Assembly (NCBI RefSeq): GCF_000151315.2
Contig: NW_011887302.1
Span: 624,014 to 688,013 of the forward strand
Length of the DNA: 64,000 bases
Direction of reading: 5' to 3'
Source of the DNA: Capsaspora owczarzaki ATCC 30864
Taxonomy: Eukaryota; Opisthokonta; Filasterea
Both the position numbers and the translations under genes were made by a program. Positions 32,361 through 44,394 of the stretch are shown piece by piece. Each line of letters opens with the position of its first letter. Positions within the stretch are counted from its first letter, which is position 1. A model generated the notes under the pieces. It ran no database searches. It saw nothing but the letters and a program-made list of their open reading frames with translations, and was not told the DNA's origin.

Positions 32361-34701
32361 ATGAACGAGACGAACGAGATTGCGGTCAAGCAGTCGCTGG
32401 CCCACGCCCAAGTACCCGTGCCGCCGCCGCCGCCGCCGTCGCACCCCACTGTGCAGCTCGACGAGTCGCTTGCTCGTGTCTTCAGTCACCTGTCGCTCGA
32501 GTACGATGCCACGGTGGACGCAGTCGTTCCGCGGTGGAAAAAGTTTTCCCGCTCAAACAGCTATCGCGGTCAGACCCTCGCTGCAAGCACGGCGTCTTCC
32601 TCCGGGGCGGGCACTGCTGACGATGGCAGGCAGAACGACCTGCCGTCATCCTCTTCTGCGCTGTACGGCGGCGTGACTGGAGAGAGCGAGCCCCGCTACA
32701 CGAGCAACGAGGCAGCCCAAGCCAAGACAGCCGTTTACCTCGAGCACATTGAGAAGAAGCGCTTGGACAATGCCATCTGGCGCGCATGGCATCTCTGGCG
32801 GGTCCATGGAATCACCACGCCCTACGTGAACTTTAATGTCGACCGAGCAGCCCTCGCCCAGGCGGCGGCTGCCAAGCACAAGAATGATGTCCAAGTCCTT
32901 CGCGGGCAACTCGCGCGGATTGCTCGTGAATACCACAGCTGGCGAGCATTCTATAAGAGCGATGTAAGGATGCTGTGATAGGAGGCTGTATCTGGAGATT
33001 GTGCGGCCTTGTGATGGGCTGGATGAGGATTGAAAAGTCGATGGTGAGCGAGCTGCCATTTCTGTGTCCGATGTTCATGCCCACCTCCTTTGTGCGTTGT
33101 TGTCATTGTGTACGTATGCAGGTGTATCGACAAATCCAGCGTCGATCGGAAGAGCCCACGGCCCCATCGACCAGCTTGATGCCCGAAGTGCCAGCTGAAC
33201 CACCAGCGCCAATAGACATGTCGACAGAACCGTTTTCAATGTCTACGACAATGGATGTGGAACCCTCCTCTGGATTTGCGCTTCTGGAAAGTTTGGCTTC
33301 GGCGGATGAGGAGAATTTGCTCAAAGATCTTGTGGAAAATGACATTTTCGCCGACGAAATGCTCGGTGAAGCTCTGAATGGGCTGTCCGACACGCTTTTT
33401 AGCTCTTTGGGGCCGTTTGCCATCATGGACGCCGCTAGAGCGAATGCCCCTGGCAAGTCGTGTTTTTTTTGGCATGAACTCGGACGGTGCAGGTTGTGAA
33501 ATTGCCGGCTCATTGTCAACTGCTCCTTGTCCTTCGTTTCTTTTGTTTCTGTCATCTCAACGCAGCACGAGGCATGGGTAACGTTCACGCGTCGCAGCCT
33601 AGACTTGAGCAACTATTCCACCGCGAACAAACACTCCCAAGTTTCGCGCCCGCTTCGTGGGTTGCAAACGATCGAGCTGGAGGTAAGTCGCCGCAGCGTG
33701 TGCGATTCTGTTTGTGCGTATGGGGGCCCCCAGAACGAATTCTCACCACGATTGGACTCAGCTCCACAGTTGCGCATCGCTTTGCAGCCGACATTATCCT
33801 CTGGCCCGTCAGTGCCACCAGTCACCGCCTCATACCAGTCGAGCAGCGCCCCAAATTCCCGCCGCAACAGCACCACGGATGTTGCTCTGTCGAAACTCGC
33901 GCATGTGGCACACGAGCAAAAACGCCGCGACACCCTGCGCTCTGGGTTTGATGAATTGACAAGCTTGATTCAGTTGCCGGTCGCTGGACACACGTCGTTC
34001 AGCCTCAAGCCGAATCAAAAGCTGTGCAAGGCAACCGTCCTGTCCAAAACGGTCGAATTCATCGAGAGCGTGCACCGTCAGAACGCAGCCGCCTTGGCCG
34101 AGGCCAACCGTCTTCGCCAAGAGATTTATGCTCTGAAAATGAGCATCAGGTACAGTGAGGAGTTGGCGAATGAGCGACGTGTCGATCAAACATTTCCGCC
34201 GTTCACAATTTGCTTGGGGGGGGGGGGTTGATTGTCACTTTCACAGCCAACAACAAGCGGCCCTGTTGCAGTCTGGAGCAAACCAGGCGATGCTTCCAAC
34301 ACGAGTACGTATTCAGTCGTGGGCGATTTATGTTTCGCACCCATCCGTCTCATTCTTTGGCGTCTTCCTTGCAATTCTCTTTTGTCCTCCTGATTTAGCC
34401 ACCAGACCCAACCAACATCATGTACCGCGAGTATGTGCAGGCCACATCCACGCAGAATCTCAAGTTTTGGATTTTCAGCAGCATCGCAGACAAGCTTTTC
34501 GCCACCTACAGTCCCATTGTCAGGGCCGATACGCCCGACGCCGTCTCTGACACGATGGCAATGTGGTTGTCCAATCATTGTCAGATTGAGCAGCTTCGAG
34601 AAGCCACTCTGAGTGCTGTGCGCGCCATCGGCTCTGCTCTCTTCCCGGGCACCTCGTCCTCTGTATCCACCGCTCTGCCCATCATGCCCAAGCCCCGATA
34701 A
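32361..34701 (+). CDS. MLXIP: Mondo-family bHLH-leucine zipper transcription factor (MLXIP/ChREBP type)
   Basis: In animals Mondo proteins dimerise with Mlx, sense glucose-6-phosphate and bind carbohydrate response elements. Six exons (32361-32963, 33122-33452, 33566-33682, 33762-34149, 34247-34304, 34399-34701) give 599 residues. The N-terminal Mondo conserved region is visible: VVPRWKKFSR, KKRLDNAIWRAWHLWRVHG and REYHSWRAFYKSD. The bHLH reads HVAHEQKRRDTLRSGFDEL, then KATVLSKTVEFIESV, followed by a zipper with LAEANRLRQEIYALK. The C-terminal WMC/DCD domain has YVQATSTQNLKFWIFSSIAD. The basic region keeps H, E and R for E-box contact. Intron 2 is a GC-AG intron (G|GCAAGT ... CAG); only that choice keeps frame into exon 3. 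Confidence 0.93.
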
Positions 34702-35062
34702 CAGAGTGCTTTTGTTTGGATTTTTTCTCGTTTGTTAGTTGTTAATGCAGAAGCAACATGCTCGCCAACGTGCATAAAGAGCGGTAGAAATTTTTCGACA
34801 CATGCTTCCACTTTTGTGAACGAGTTGCTCGGATTGCATTGAATGGCATCAGCTTGCTTTTCCAAGCGTTTTTTTTTTGAAAAGTTTGTCGCCCCTGTTT
34901 CACATGTTGTTGGTGTCGTCACTCTTGCTAACGGCTCAGGACTCGCGATTTTCCATACAAGAACGTTTCAATCCGAGCGAACGAAAATTCCCCACTCGTC
35001 TTTTTTTTTTTTTTTTTGTAAATTTCCTTCATTCACATACATTCAAGCACAAAACACCATCC
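34702..35062. other. Intergenic, Mondo 3' side and promoter of the giant gene
   Basis: Contains a 17-base poly(T) (35001-35017) 45 bases before the next start. No gene seen. Confidence 0.5.
35001..35017 (+). promoter_or_regulatory. Poly(T) tract before the giant gene
   Basis: Seventeen T on the coding strand, 45 bases upstream of the ATG at 35063; part of the recurring pattern. Confidence 0.4.
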
Positions 35063-38000
35063 ATGGCACCCCCGGCTGCTGCGACTTCCGGCTCTGCGTT
35101 CGGCTTCAAGGAGACGTTTGCTCTTGCTGATGATCGCGAGCGCGCCCTCGGCGAACTCGTAAGCGCGCGTTTTCGCCACTATGGATTGGAATTGGAGCAG
35201 GATGACGTGCTGTATTTTTTTATTTTTTTTTTTTTTTTTTTTGTTCGCCTTCAACGGCTTCCACTATGATAATGATGATGATGATGATGATGATGATTTT
35301 GTTGGGTCGCTCACTCCAGCCGTTTTGTTTCCGGATTTGTTTGTTTCTTGTTTCTTGTTTTGTTTGGGTTGATTCTGTTTCCGGGCCTGTGGCGCTCTGC
35401 GTTGGTGAACAGATCTGTAAGTTTGTATTCCTATTGAAAAAACAATGGCGAACTTTTTTTTTTTTTTCGTTTTTTTTTTTTTTTTTTTCGTTTTTTTGCG
35501 TTTTTTTTTTTTTCGTTTGTGGGACCAAACGAGCGACGACACTCATTCTCTGAAGCAGAATCAAAAGCCGATTTGGCATTTGACTAACGAATGTGGGACC
35601 AAACGAGCGACGACACTCATTCTCTGAAGCAGAATCAAAAGCCGGCACCTGAATTTGGTGAAAGTCGGGTTTTGCGCACTCACTCAATGCACTGCGCACT
35701 TTCAAAAAAAGCGGTTGTTCAAAGTCACTCGTTTGGATGGAATTGCATTCATCTAGTTGCAGTATTTGTGTGCGTGTGTGTGGGGCTTGCCACTCGTAGC
35801 ATCTAAAACTACGCTCAGTGTCGGAAAAACTCACGCATGTTGCCTCAACGTTGCTCCCAACAGCCGGCACTGAGGACTACTATGTCTACCACCTCCAGCA
35901 CTTGCTCAACATTGGCAAGGTAATGAACCGTCCTGTTGTCCACGTTTGGTTATTTTGGTACTGCTTTTGAGGTGAAAATGGCTCAATTGTTGTCGAACGG
36001 CATTTCGACAGGGTAACTCGGAACGCGCCGACAAGCTCTTTGCCGAGTTCGCCGAGCACTTCCCCTACTCGGACCGCAAGAATCAACTCGAGACCCGCAG
36101 GCACTTGCTCAGCTTTGACGGCGACTCCAAGCCGCGCAAGGAGCGTGCTGTCGAGTACCTGCGTGACCAGCTCAACACCTACTTGTATCACGAGCGCCAA
36201 GTGACCGCTGCCTCAGAGCAGGCTGCTCCCGCCAAGTACCCCTCCGTGTTGGATTCCGAGTTGCTTGATACGAAGGCTCTTGCCAAGGTGAGTGTTTCTT
36301 CTTCTTCTTTTTCTTCTTCCTTTTTTTTCCTTTTTTTTGCTGTTTGCTGCCGCGTGCTCCATCTCAGTCGATGTATCTCACTCCACGAGCAACATTTGTT
36401 TTTTGTGTGTAGACCGCCATGGACGAATGCTCGAACTGGAACATGTCCTCATTCAGAATGCCTGAGGCCGTCGAGTATGTGGCGGAGCACCTTTCCGACA
36501 AGGTCGTTTCCCAGTGCTTGCGCAAGGCCGTCGAGTCCATGAAGTACGCCGACTTTCCGGGAGCGTTCGAGCTCATCAAGGCTGAGCTGACCCCCAACGA
36601 CTTTGGCAACCGCAGCATTCATGCTCAGCTGCCGCAGGGCTCGCTGGATGCGCTGAGCAAGGCGCATCCATCGCTGCTCAACCACTCGCGGTTTGTTGAC
36701 GTGTATCTGTCCAAGCTGCGCCCTGCGGCGGACGTCAACCTGGACCTGGAACGCTCCGAGCGCGAGGCCTACATTGCGCGGCTCTGGGATTTTGTCATCC
36801 TGAAGCTTGGGCCGACCTTCAATGCGCTCAAGGCCAATGTGTACCTCATGGCGCTTCAATTTGATCGCGAAGTGAACAAGTACGACAGCGTCAAGTTCAT
36901 CGAGTATCTCAAGCTCCCCAAGCGCACCCGCATTGCGAGTTCGCACTACCACTCGAGTTTCAAGGACCAGAGCTGCGTTTTCAACACGGGCGTGTCCATG
37001 TCGGAACCGTACATCCCGACGCTTCGTGACGATACCGAGATTGTGTCTGATTTTCTGTACCACTTTTTCTCGCAGCCCGAGTGCAAGTCGTTCAAGCCGT
37101 ACGACATGTACTTGGACCAGCAGTTTTTGGTTCGCCAGTACGCCATGGCCAGGATCACCTCGGGTGAAAGTCTGTCTGACTCTTCCTTGACGCCCTCGGA
37201 AGCGCAAGAGTTGCGTGACCGCGTCGACCTCGAGTTTGCCACCAACAAGACCCACTTTTCGCCCGGCGATGTCGTGGAGCTGCTCGTGTACACCAAGAAC
37301 ATTGACCAGCTGATTCTGAAAGAGTACGACATCAACACTCGCAACTACTACCAGAGTGAAAAGTCGGAAGTCGGCCCCTCCATCAACCTCGACGGCATTG
37401 TCGCCAATCGCGAGACGGTGCACAAGTTCACCGAGCCGCCTGCGCGCCGTGTTTTGCGCAAATTCCAGTTCCCCAACCTCGTCCAGCGTGGAGTCCATGT
37501 CATTGAGCTCATTGGCGCCGGCTTGTCAGCGCGTGCGATCGTGCGTGTCGGGAGCCTCACTGTGGTTGAGCGCCGCGGCGTTGCCGGCCATGTCTTTTCC
37601 GTGCTGGATGAGAAGGGCGCTCGCCTCTCAGACCGCCTCAGCATCAAGATTGGCAACCAGACGTACGAGCCCGAGTCTGAGGCTGATGTGAGCCAGGTTG
37701 CCGCGACCTCGTCCTCGGCGGCCATTGCTGCTGGGGAGATTACCGTGCCGTATGCCGCCTCCACCTCTCAGCAAGCCATGCTCGTCACCCACGACAACTT
37801 TACGACCCTTGTGAACTTTACCCATTGCAACGAGTCGTACGACTTTTCGGCGGCATTCTTGCTCGAGCGCGAGTCGCTGATTGCAGGCAACCGCACCGCC
37901 AAGGTCCTCATTCGCCCGCAACTCTTCCTGAACAGCCTTCCCATCTCGCTCAGTGTGCTCGACACGGCGCAGACACAGCTCATCGTCACGCTCACGGACG

Positions 38001-41000
38001 ACGAGTCCGTGCCAACCGTGCGACGCCTCGGCAACATTCGGTTCAAGGACGACGAGGAGCTGGTGCACGAGTTTGCCGTCGCTGATGGCATTCGCGAGGT
38101 CCGTTTCGAACTCACCTCTGTGGTGCAGCACACCAACGGCTCGAGCAAGTCTTCCGTGTCCGCATCGGACACGCTTGCCATCAACACCTCGGACGCCTCC
38201 AGCCAGGTCGAAGACATCCACCTGCGCTTTAGCGGTGACGAATACTCGCTGCACGCCATTGGCAAGGGTGGCGAGCCTCTTCCCAAGCGCGTCATTTCGC
38301 TCGAAATTGCACATGCTCTTGTGACGCGGTCCATCCACGTTTCGCTGCAGACGGATGCCAACGGCGCCGTCTCCCTCGGCCCGCTCAATCATGTGCTGTC
38401 GGTCTCTGCGAACATTCCTGGCATTTCTCGTTCGTTTGAGCTGCCGCGTGACTCGGTTCTGCTGCCCCCGATCGTGCACGCGAAAGCTGGTGAGAATATT
38501 CTCGTCGCCCTTCCGTCCTCAACGTCCAGCAAGCAGGCTCACTCCTCCGTCATCTCCTGCAGTGTGGAGCGCGCTTCGCTGCTGTCTGTCAAGGGCGACC
38601 GTGTCATTTCGGACGTGTCCGCCAAGGTGCGTGTGGATCGCGAATCGGGCTACTTTGTGATTGCCGGTCTGCCGCGCGGCGATTACATTCTCCGCATCCG
38701 ATCCCCGTGCCTTCCGAATGTGGCCACTGTCGAGGTGAAGGTGAGCGACGGCCGTGTTGCCGGAAACAAGCTGATTGGTGCGACGCGTCATCTGCAGCTC
38801 CCCCGCAAGCGCCAGCCGCTCCAGCTTGCCGTTACGTCTTACGACCATCGCACAGGCCTGACCCTGAAGGTCACCCATGCGTCGTCCAAAGCCCGCATTC
38901 ACATTTCGCGCCCGCAGCTCGTGTCTGATCAGACCCTTTCCTCCACGGCGCCGAATGCCAGCCGCTCATCTCTCGCGGCCACAGACGTTTCTGTTCCTGC
39001 CTCCCAGTACACAACTGCGAAGAAGCTGGGCGAAGAGCAGCAGTACATTATTGACCGCAAGTACGCCAAGCGCTTCCCCGGCAACATGCTCCAGAAGCCG
39101 TCGCTGCTCCTCAACCCGTACGCTGTGCGCAAGGCCGATTCGCGCAACCAGGACGCTCGCGCCGGAGACCGTCACGTTGGCGAAGGTTCTGCTGCCAGCA
39201 TGCATGCCAAGAAAAACCGCCTCATGGGCAAGCGCGAGCGGAATGTGGCCGGCAGCGGCAGCGATCCGAATCTCGATTTCCTGACCACCGCAGTGCAAAC
39301 CCTCACCAATCTGCGCCCAGACCCGACCACCGGACTGATTCACGTCTCGCCTGACGTGCTGGCGCAGTGCGGCCTGGGTGATCGCATCGTGTGTGCCGCC
39401 ATCGACGACGAGGAAGTGGTTGTGCGCCACGCAATCGCGGCGCCAGCCAACTCGTCCCTCAAGACCAAGGACCGGAGCCTCGCGGACGCTCTTGCCCCCA
39501 CGACGCACTTTGTGGAGCAAAAGGAGGTGGCGACGGTGCAGGCCAATGAGAGCTTTGTGGTGCAGAACATTCGCACCAGCAAGATTGAAGTGTACGATTC
39601 GCTCGACAAGGCCTACCGCCTGCTTTCTGCCATCTCGAACTCGTCGCTGCTCCAAGAATTCAACTTTGTGCTCGAGTGGCCAACCTTGTCTCAGGAGACC
39701 AAGCTCGCCAAGTTTTCGCAGTACGCCTGCCACGAGCTTGCCTTCTTCCTGTACAAGAAAGACCGCCCGTTCTTTGACTCGGTTGTCCGCTCGTACTACT
39801 CCAACAAGAAGGAGAAGACATTCCTCGATCATTGGCTGGTCGGGCACGACCTTTCGTGGTTTTTGGACACGTATGCCTACTCGCGCCTCAATGTTGTTGA
39901 GCGCATCCTGTTGGCAGAGCGCGTTGCTGCAGAACGCGGTGTGGTCGCACTCAACACCAAGCACGGAAGTGAACTCGTCCCTGTTGATCCGGAGCGCTGG
40001 AGCTTCCTGTTCAAGGCTGCCATTCAGGGTGGATCGATGGACGGAAACGACGAGCCCCCGCCGCAAGAAGCGGTTCCAATGGAGATTGAGTTTAACAGTA
40101 TGAGTGTTGGCGGCGGCGGCGCTGCCATGCGTAGCCTCGCTCCTTCCATGTCGTTTGGAGCCCCCGCCCCCATGGCAATGATGGCGCGCGGCGGACCTCC
40201 GATGATGGCCAAACGGATGGCTCAGCCAATGATGATGATGGCCGCTTGTCCGCCACCTCCGCCTCCTGGCATGGCCATGATGGCTATGGACGAGTGTGAA
40301 ATGGCGGCCGATGACTACGCCGGGGGCTATGACGAAGACTCTTCCGATATGGAGGAAGAGGCCAAAGAAGCATACTCGGAAGGCGGTCATCAGGGAGCGG
40401 CTCCTGATGACGACGATGGCGAGCGAGACCTTCGTCGTCGTGTCACTGGCAAGCAACGTGCGCTCTTCCGCCGTCCCCCTCCGACCGAGGAAGTAAGGCC
40501 ACTCAAAACTGATGGGGAAGTTTCAGGGGGGGGGTTTGTTGGGTTTTTTGTTTGCTTTTGGTTTCGTTGCAGTGCTTTTGTTATTTCGTTGTTTTGGAGG
40601 TTGCTGAATGTGTTCTTGTGTCCTTCATCCCCTTTTCTGCATCCCCTAGTACGCGGAAAACAACTACTACAAGATTGCCAAGGACGCTCACAACGCCAGC
40701 CTCATCACCCCGAACGCTTTCTGGAGCGACTATGCGGCGTTCGTCGAGCGCAGCAAAGCCGGCGAGGCGTTCGTGTCGGTCAACCTGGCCTTGGCGACGC
40801 GCTCGCTGACCGAAATGCTGATGGCGCTGGCAGTGTTGGACGTCCCGTTCACGCCAGCGCAGCATGAGCGTCAGTACCAAGGCGAGCAGTTGACCTTGCG
40901 CACACGCTCTGCTGCCATCATTTACACTCGTCAAGTTCGCGAGACTCCCCGAGACCCCGCTGCACCCCCAGTGCAGGCGTTCGTCAAGTACTTTGACCCG

Positions 41001-42929
41001 AACGAGCGTGAGGGCTACGAAGGCAGCGAGCGTGTTGACAAGTTTGTCACCCAATTCCTGAGTGGTTCAGTGTACGGAGCGCAGGTTGTCGTGACAAACC
41101 TGTCGGGCTCGACGCAAAAGGTGGAGGTGTTGCTCCAAATCCCACAGGGCGCCGTGCCTCTCCAGGATGGCTTTTTCACGCGCACTCGCCATTTGCAAAT
41201 TTCGCCCTACTCGACCAGCACTTGCGAGTACCAGTTCTACTTCCCCAAGCCCGGCACTTTCACGCACTACCCGCCTCACGTCACCAAACGTGGCCGCCTG
41301 CTGTCGTACGGCGACGCCGCTCCGCTTGTTGTGCAGGCCACCAAGACAGTTGTCGACCAGACGAGCTGGGCCAACATTGCGGCGGATGGCACGCTCGAGA
41401 ATGTCGTGGCCTTTTTGCAGACTCAGAATCTGGGCCGTGTTGATCTGTCCCTGATTGCGTGGCGCATGCGCGAGAGCAAGCCGTTCCAGGAGATTCTTTC
41501 AGTGTTGCGCGCTCGTCGTGTCTTTGACCACTCGCTCTGGGGCTACAGTTTGCAGCATTTTGACTTGATTGCCCTGTCCGAGTTGCTGCAGCACTCGCCT
41601 TCAATCATTGCCCAGGTCGCGCCTCGCCTGACAAGCACCCTGCTCACCTTCACGCTCGAAGACCGAGGTGAGGCGCAGATGCTCGAGTACCATCCGTTCT
41701 TTACGCCTCGCATCCACCAGCTCGGTCGTCGGGACATCTTCAACGACTCGCTCAAGGCCGCGTATGTGTCGTTGCTCAATGCCATGGTCTGCTGCGCTAC
41801 GCCCACCTCCGCAGACCTGTTTGCCCTGACGTACTACTTGCTTCTTCAGTCGCGAATTGAGGAAGCAATCTCCACCTTCGCGGCGGCACAGCTGCGTGTC
41901 AAGGAAGAGGAATCGCGATTGCTTGCCATGGCAGCGGGCGGCACCAGCTCGAGCAAGTCCAGCAAGGCGGGCCAATCGTTGGCCCCTCCTCCCGGTGCCG
42001 GTGAGCACCAGCTCGTTGTTCGTCGTCGCCCTTCTTTCAGTGCCATCCCGTCCTCGTTCATGCGTCTGCAGCGTGAGTATCTCGAAGCCTACCTCGACTT
42101 CTACAACACACAGCCTGATGTGGCGCCTCTGACTGTGGCCCGCAAGATCTGTGCCGAGCACAAAAACCACCCCATCGCGCGTTGGCGCAGCAAGTTTGCG
42201 GACATGGCTCGGCAGATTGACGAGTACGATGCTGCCATGCGTGGCGACAGCAGCTCGAGCAGTGCGGTTGCTTCCCCGACTCGCAACGTTGAAGGCGATG
42301 AAGCTGGCAACATTGAGCGCCAACAAGCACAGCTGGCTTCGACCGATGCAGTGCTCAACTTGGAGATTGCTACCGACGGCACCATCACGATCGAGGCTCG
42401 CAATGCCAAGGAGCGCTCGGGCGAGCTGCGATTCTACCCCAGCGACGTTGAGTTGCTCTTCTCAACCAATCCTTTTGTGCGTGCCACAAGCGCAGCGTTT
42501 GCCTACATTAAGCCGCATCTTACTCTGCCCGTGTCGCTCCCCGCTACGGGCAGTGCAGTGACGGTGGCTTTGCCGAAGGAGTTGCTGAACGGCAATGTCT
42601 TTGTTGAGGTTGTTCTGGGCAACTTGTCCAAGTCCACCATGTTCTACTCGAACGGCCTCACGACCCATCTGATGGAGAACTATGGCCAAGTCCGCGTTGT
42701 AGAGCGTGCCTCCAAACGCCCGATTGCGTCGGCGTATGTCAAGGTCTACGCCAAGCTCAACGACGGCACCACCAAGTTCTACAAGGACGGCTACACGGAT
42801 CTTCGCGGTCTGTTTGATTATGTTTCCCTCAGCAACGACGTGTTTGACTCTGTGAAGAGCTTTGCGGTTCTGGTCATGTCGGACAAGTTTGGCAGCGTTG
42901 TTCTGGAAGCGTCGCGCCCACTGGCGTAA
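35063..42929 (+). CDS. Giant conserved protein of unknown function (about 2,265 residues)
   Basis: Exons 35063-35168, 35864-35919, 36012-36287, 36413-40492 and 40650-42929. The exon 1/2 join is the weak point: the strong donor at 35159 breaks frame, while a weak GTTTTC donor at 35169 gives APGTEDYYVYHL, which fits how I remember this family. No signal peptide or membrane segment. The first ~500 residues are helical and TPR-like (ERADKLFAEFAEHFPYSD). The middle is beta-rich, with macroglobulin- or carboxypeptidase-regulatory-like segments (GLPRGDYILRIRSP). A Met/Pro/Gly- and acid-rich linker lies near 40,110-40,440. The C-terminal third has YAENNYYKIA, NAFWSDYAAF and YQFYFPKPGTFTHYPPHV. I recall similar giant proteins in planctomycete-type bacteria and some protists, as an impression only. 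Codon use is like its neighbours. Confidence 0.75.
35518..35644. repeat. 53-base direct duplication in intron 1 of the giant gene
   Basis: TGTGGGACCAAACGAGCGAC begins identical copies at 35518-35570 and 35592-35644 (offset 74). It lies after a long T-rich region (35220-35515) with runs of T broken by CG. Confidence 0.9.
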
Positions 42930-43332
42930 AAAATCGGGCAAAGGCGACTTGACTTGGTTTTTTTTGTTTCAAGTGTGCATGTTTTTTGATGTGCTTTGTG
43001 TTTCCGCGTGTTGTTTGGTTTGTGAGCATGCAGATTCTGGTTGTCCAACACTTTTCAAAATTGACGTGCTTGTTCAATTCGTTGCCTTTCCATCTTCCAG
43101 AATCAACCGCCAAATTAACCCCTCGCCTCTTTGCTTGAAGACTAACCAGATTCGCTGAAACATTTCGAACAAAAAAAAACACGTAAACTGTTCGCACACA
43201 AACAAAAAAAAAAAAAAGCAAGTGTCAACCAGAACATGAAACTTCAGTTTGGTATTGCATTGTATTGTATTGTATTGCATTGTATTGTATTGTATTGCAT
43301 GCACTGTCCAGTCAATATCGCTCTCGCTTCAG
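42930..43332. other. Convergent 3' region, giant gene / pirin
   Basis: About 400 bases between two stop codons. It is T-rich on the left, has a 14-base A run (43204-43217), and carries the TGTAT repeat next to the pirin stop. Confidence 0.5.
43251..43300. repeat. Pentanucleotide repeat (TGTAT/TGCAT)n
   Basis: About ten units of TATTG with every fourth unit changed to GCATT, a higher-order 20-base period. It lies in the 3' flank of pirin. Confidence 0.85.
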
Positions 43333-44394
43333 CTATTGCTGCTGGGGTCGTTCCTCGCGGCCATCGGGGAAGCGAGCAAAACGCGCAGGATCGCTGCCAT
43401 GCACAGGGCCGTCGGATGGCCAGGGCCAGCCGCCAAAGCGTGTTCGACGATAATCTTGCATTGCCTGGGAGATTTCGGCGTGTGTGTTCATGACGAACGG
43501 TCCGTGCTGGACGGTTGGCTCGTTCTGAGCTCGCCCTTGTAGAAGCAGGCACTCGACCTCCGTGTCGCCCGTGTTCTGGAGCACGACAGATGCAGACGCG
43601 CGCAAGTCGCATGCAACGGGCTTTTCAAGCGTCCGAGTGTCCACGACGAGTCGCCGACCGCTGAAAAAGAACAATCGGCGGTTGGTGTTGGCGTGCGCGG
43701 CAGCAGGGAGGGTCCACGACGCACCCGGAGCGATCTTGATTGTCCAGACCGCGACGTCGTTGCCAGCATCCGCCGCCCACGAGTGCGGTGGCGGTGCCAG
43801 CGGTGCACTTGCGCCTTCCAGCGCGCCGGCAATCACGGACACGTGAGTGGTGACCTTGCCGGCGTCGTCGCGAAGCGTCAAGCTCGGGATGGACTCTGCC
43901 CAGAACATGGTAAAGTGCGGCGGGACGTTCTTTGACTTTGCAGGCAGGTTTAGCCAGATCTGGAAGAGCTCGAGGTGGTTGCTGCCCGTCGCGTTGAGCA
44001 TGGGGAACATTTCAGAGTGGACAATGCCACCGCCGGCAGTGAGCCATTGGACGTCGCCGCCGCCAAAGCGAGCGCTTGCCCCGAGCGAGTCCGAGTGGTC
44101 AATGCGACCCTTGCGCACAATGGTGATGGTCTCGAAGCCCTTGTGCGGGTGGCCTGGGAACCCGGGGACGCCCTGCTCGCCGTGGTACATGCTCCAGCCG
44201 TCGCGTCCGCTAAAGTCTGAGCCAATGTTGCGCCCGCGCAGTGCGGCAGGGTCGAAGCCAAACGAGGCGTTCCCAGCAGGGTACTTGTCGTCGTGGTGGA
44301 CGCAGAAGAGGAACGGGTCGAGGGTCGCCCACGGCATGCTGAGTGCTTGGACGGCGAGGACTGCCGATGCTGCTGCTGCGGTGCTGGTCGACAT
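43333..44394 (-). CDS. PIR: Pirin-family cupin protein
   Basis: Iron-binding bicupin; some pirins have quercetinase activity and animal pirin is a nuclear redox-sensing cofactor. Single exon, 353 residues from MSTSTAAA. The frame stays open upstream to about 44562 without an ATG, and that extension (RRFAQSAIRTLANSTLPP) would look like a mitochondrial presequence if a 5' exon supplies a start. Pirin N-terminal landmarks: PFLFCVHHD, then GFPGHPHKGFETITIVRKG and IDHSDSLG, and GGGIVHSEM, together giving the three His and one Glu that bind iron. The C-terminal cupin has FFFSGRRLVVD and GPFVMNTHAEI. Length is above the usual 290 because of N- and C-terminal extensions. Confidence 0.93.
   Translation of the reverse strand: MSTSTAAAASAVLAVQALSMPWATLDPFLFCVHHDDKYPAGNASFGFDPAALRGRNIGSDFSGRDGWSMYHGEQGVPGFPGHPHKGFETITIVRKGRIDHSDSLGASARFGGGDVQWLTAGGGIVHSEMFPMLNATGSNHLELFQIWLNLPAKSKNVPPHFTMFWAESIPSLTLRDDAGKVTTHVSVIAGALEGASAPLAPPPHSWAADAGNDVAVWTIKIAPGASWTLPAAAHANTNRRLFFFSGRRLVVDTRTLEKPVACDLRASASVVLQNTGDTEVECLLLQGRAQNEPTVQHGPFVMNTHAEISQAMQDYRRTRFGGWPWPSDGPVHGSDPARFARFPDGREERPQQQ

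Noticed and set aside
38966-40456. Antisense open frame of about 500 codons opposite the giant gene
   Set aside because: Codon-bias shadow of a long GC-rich coding exon; no motif and His/Arg-rich composition.
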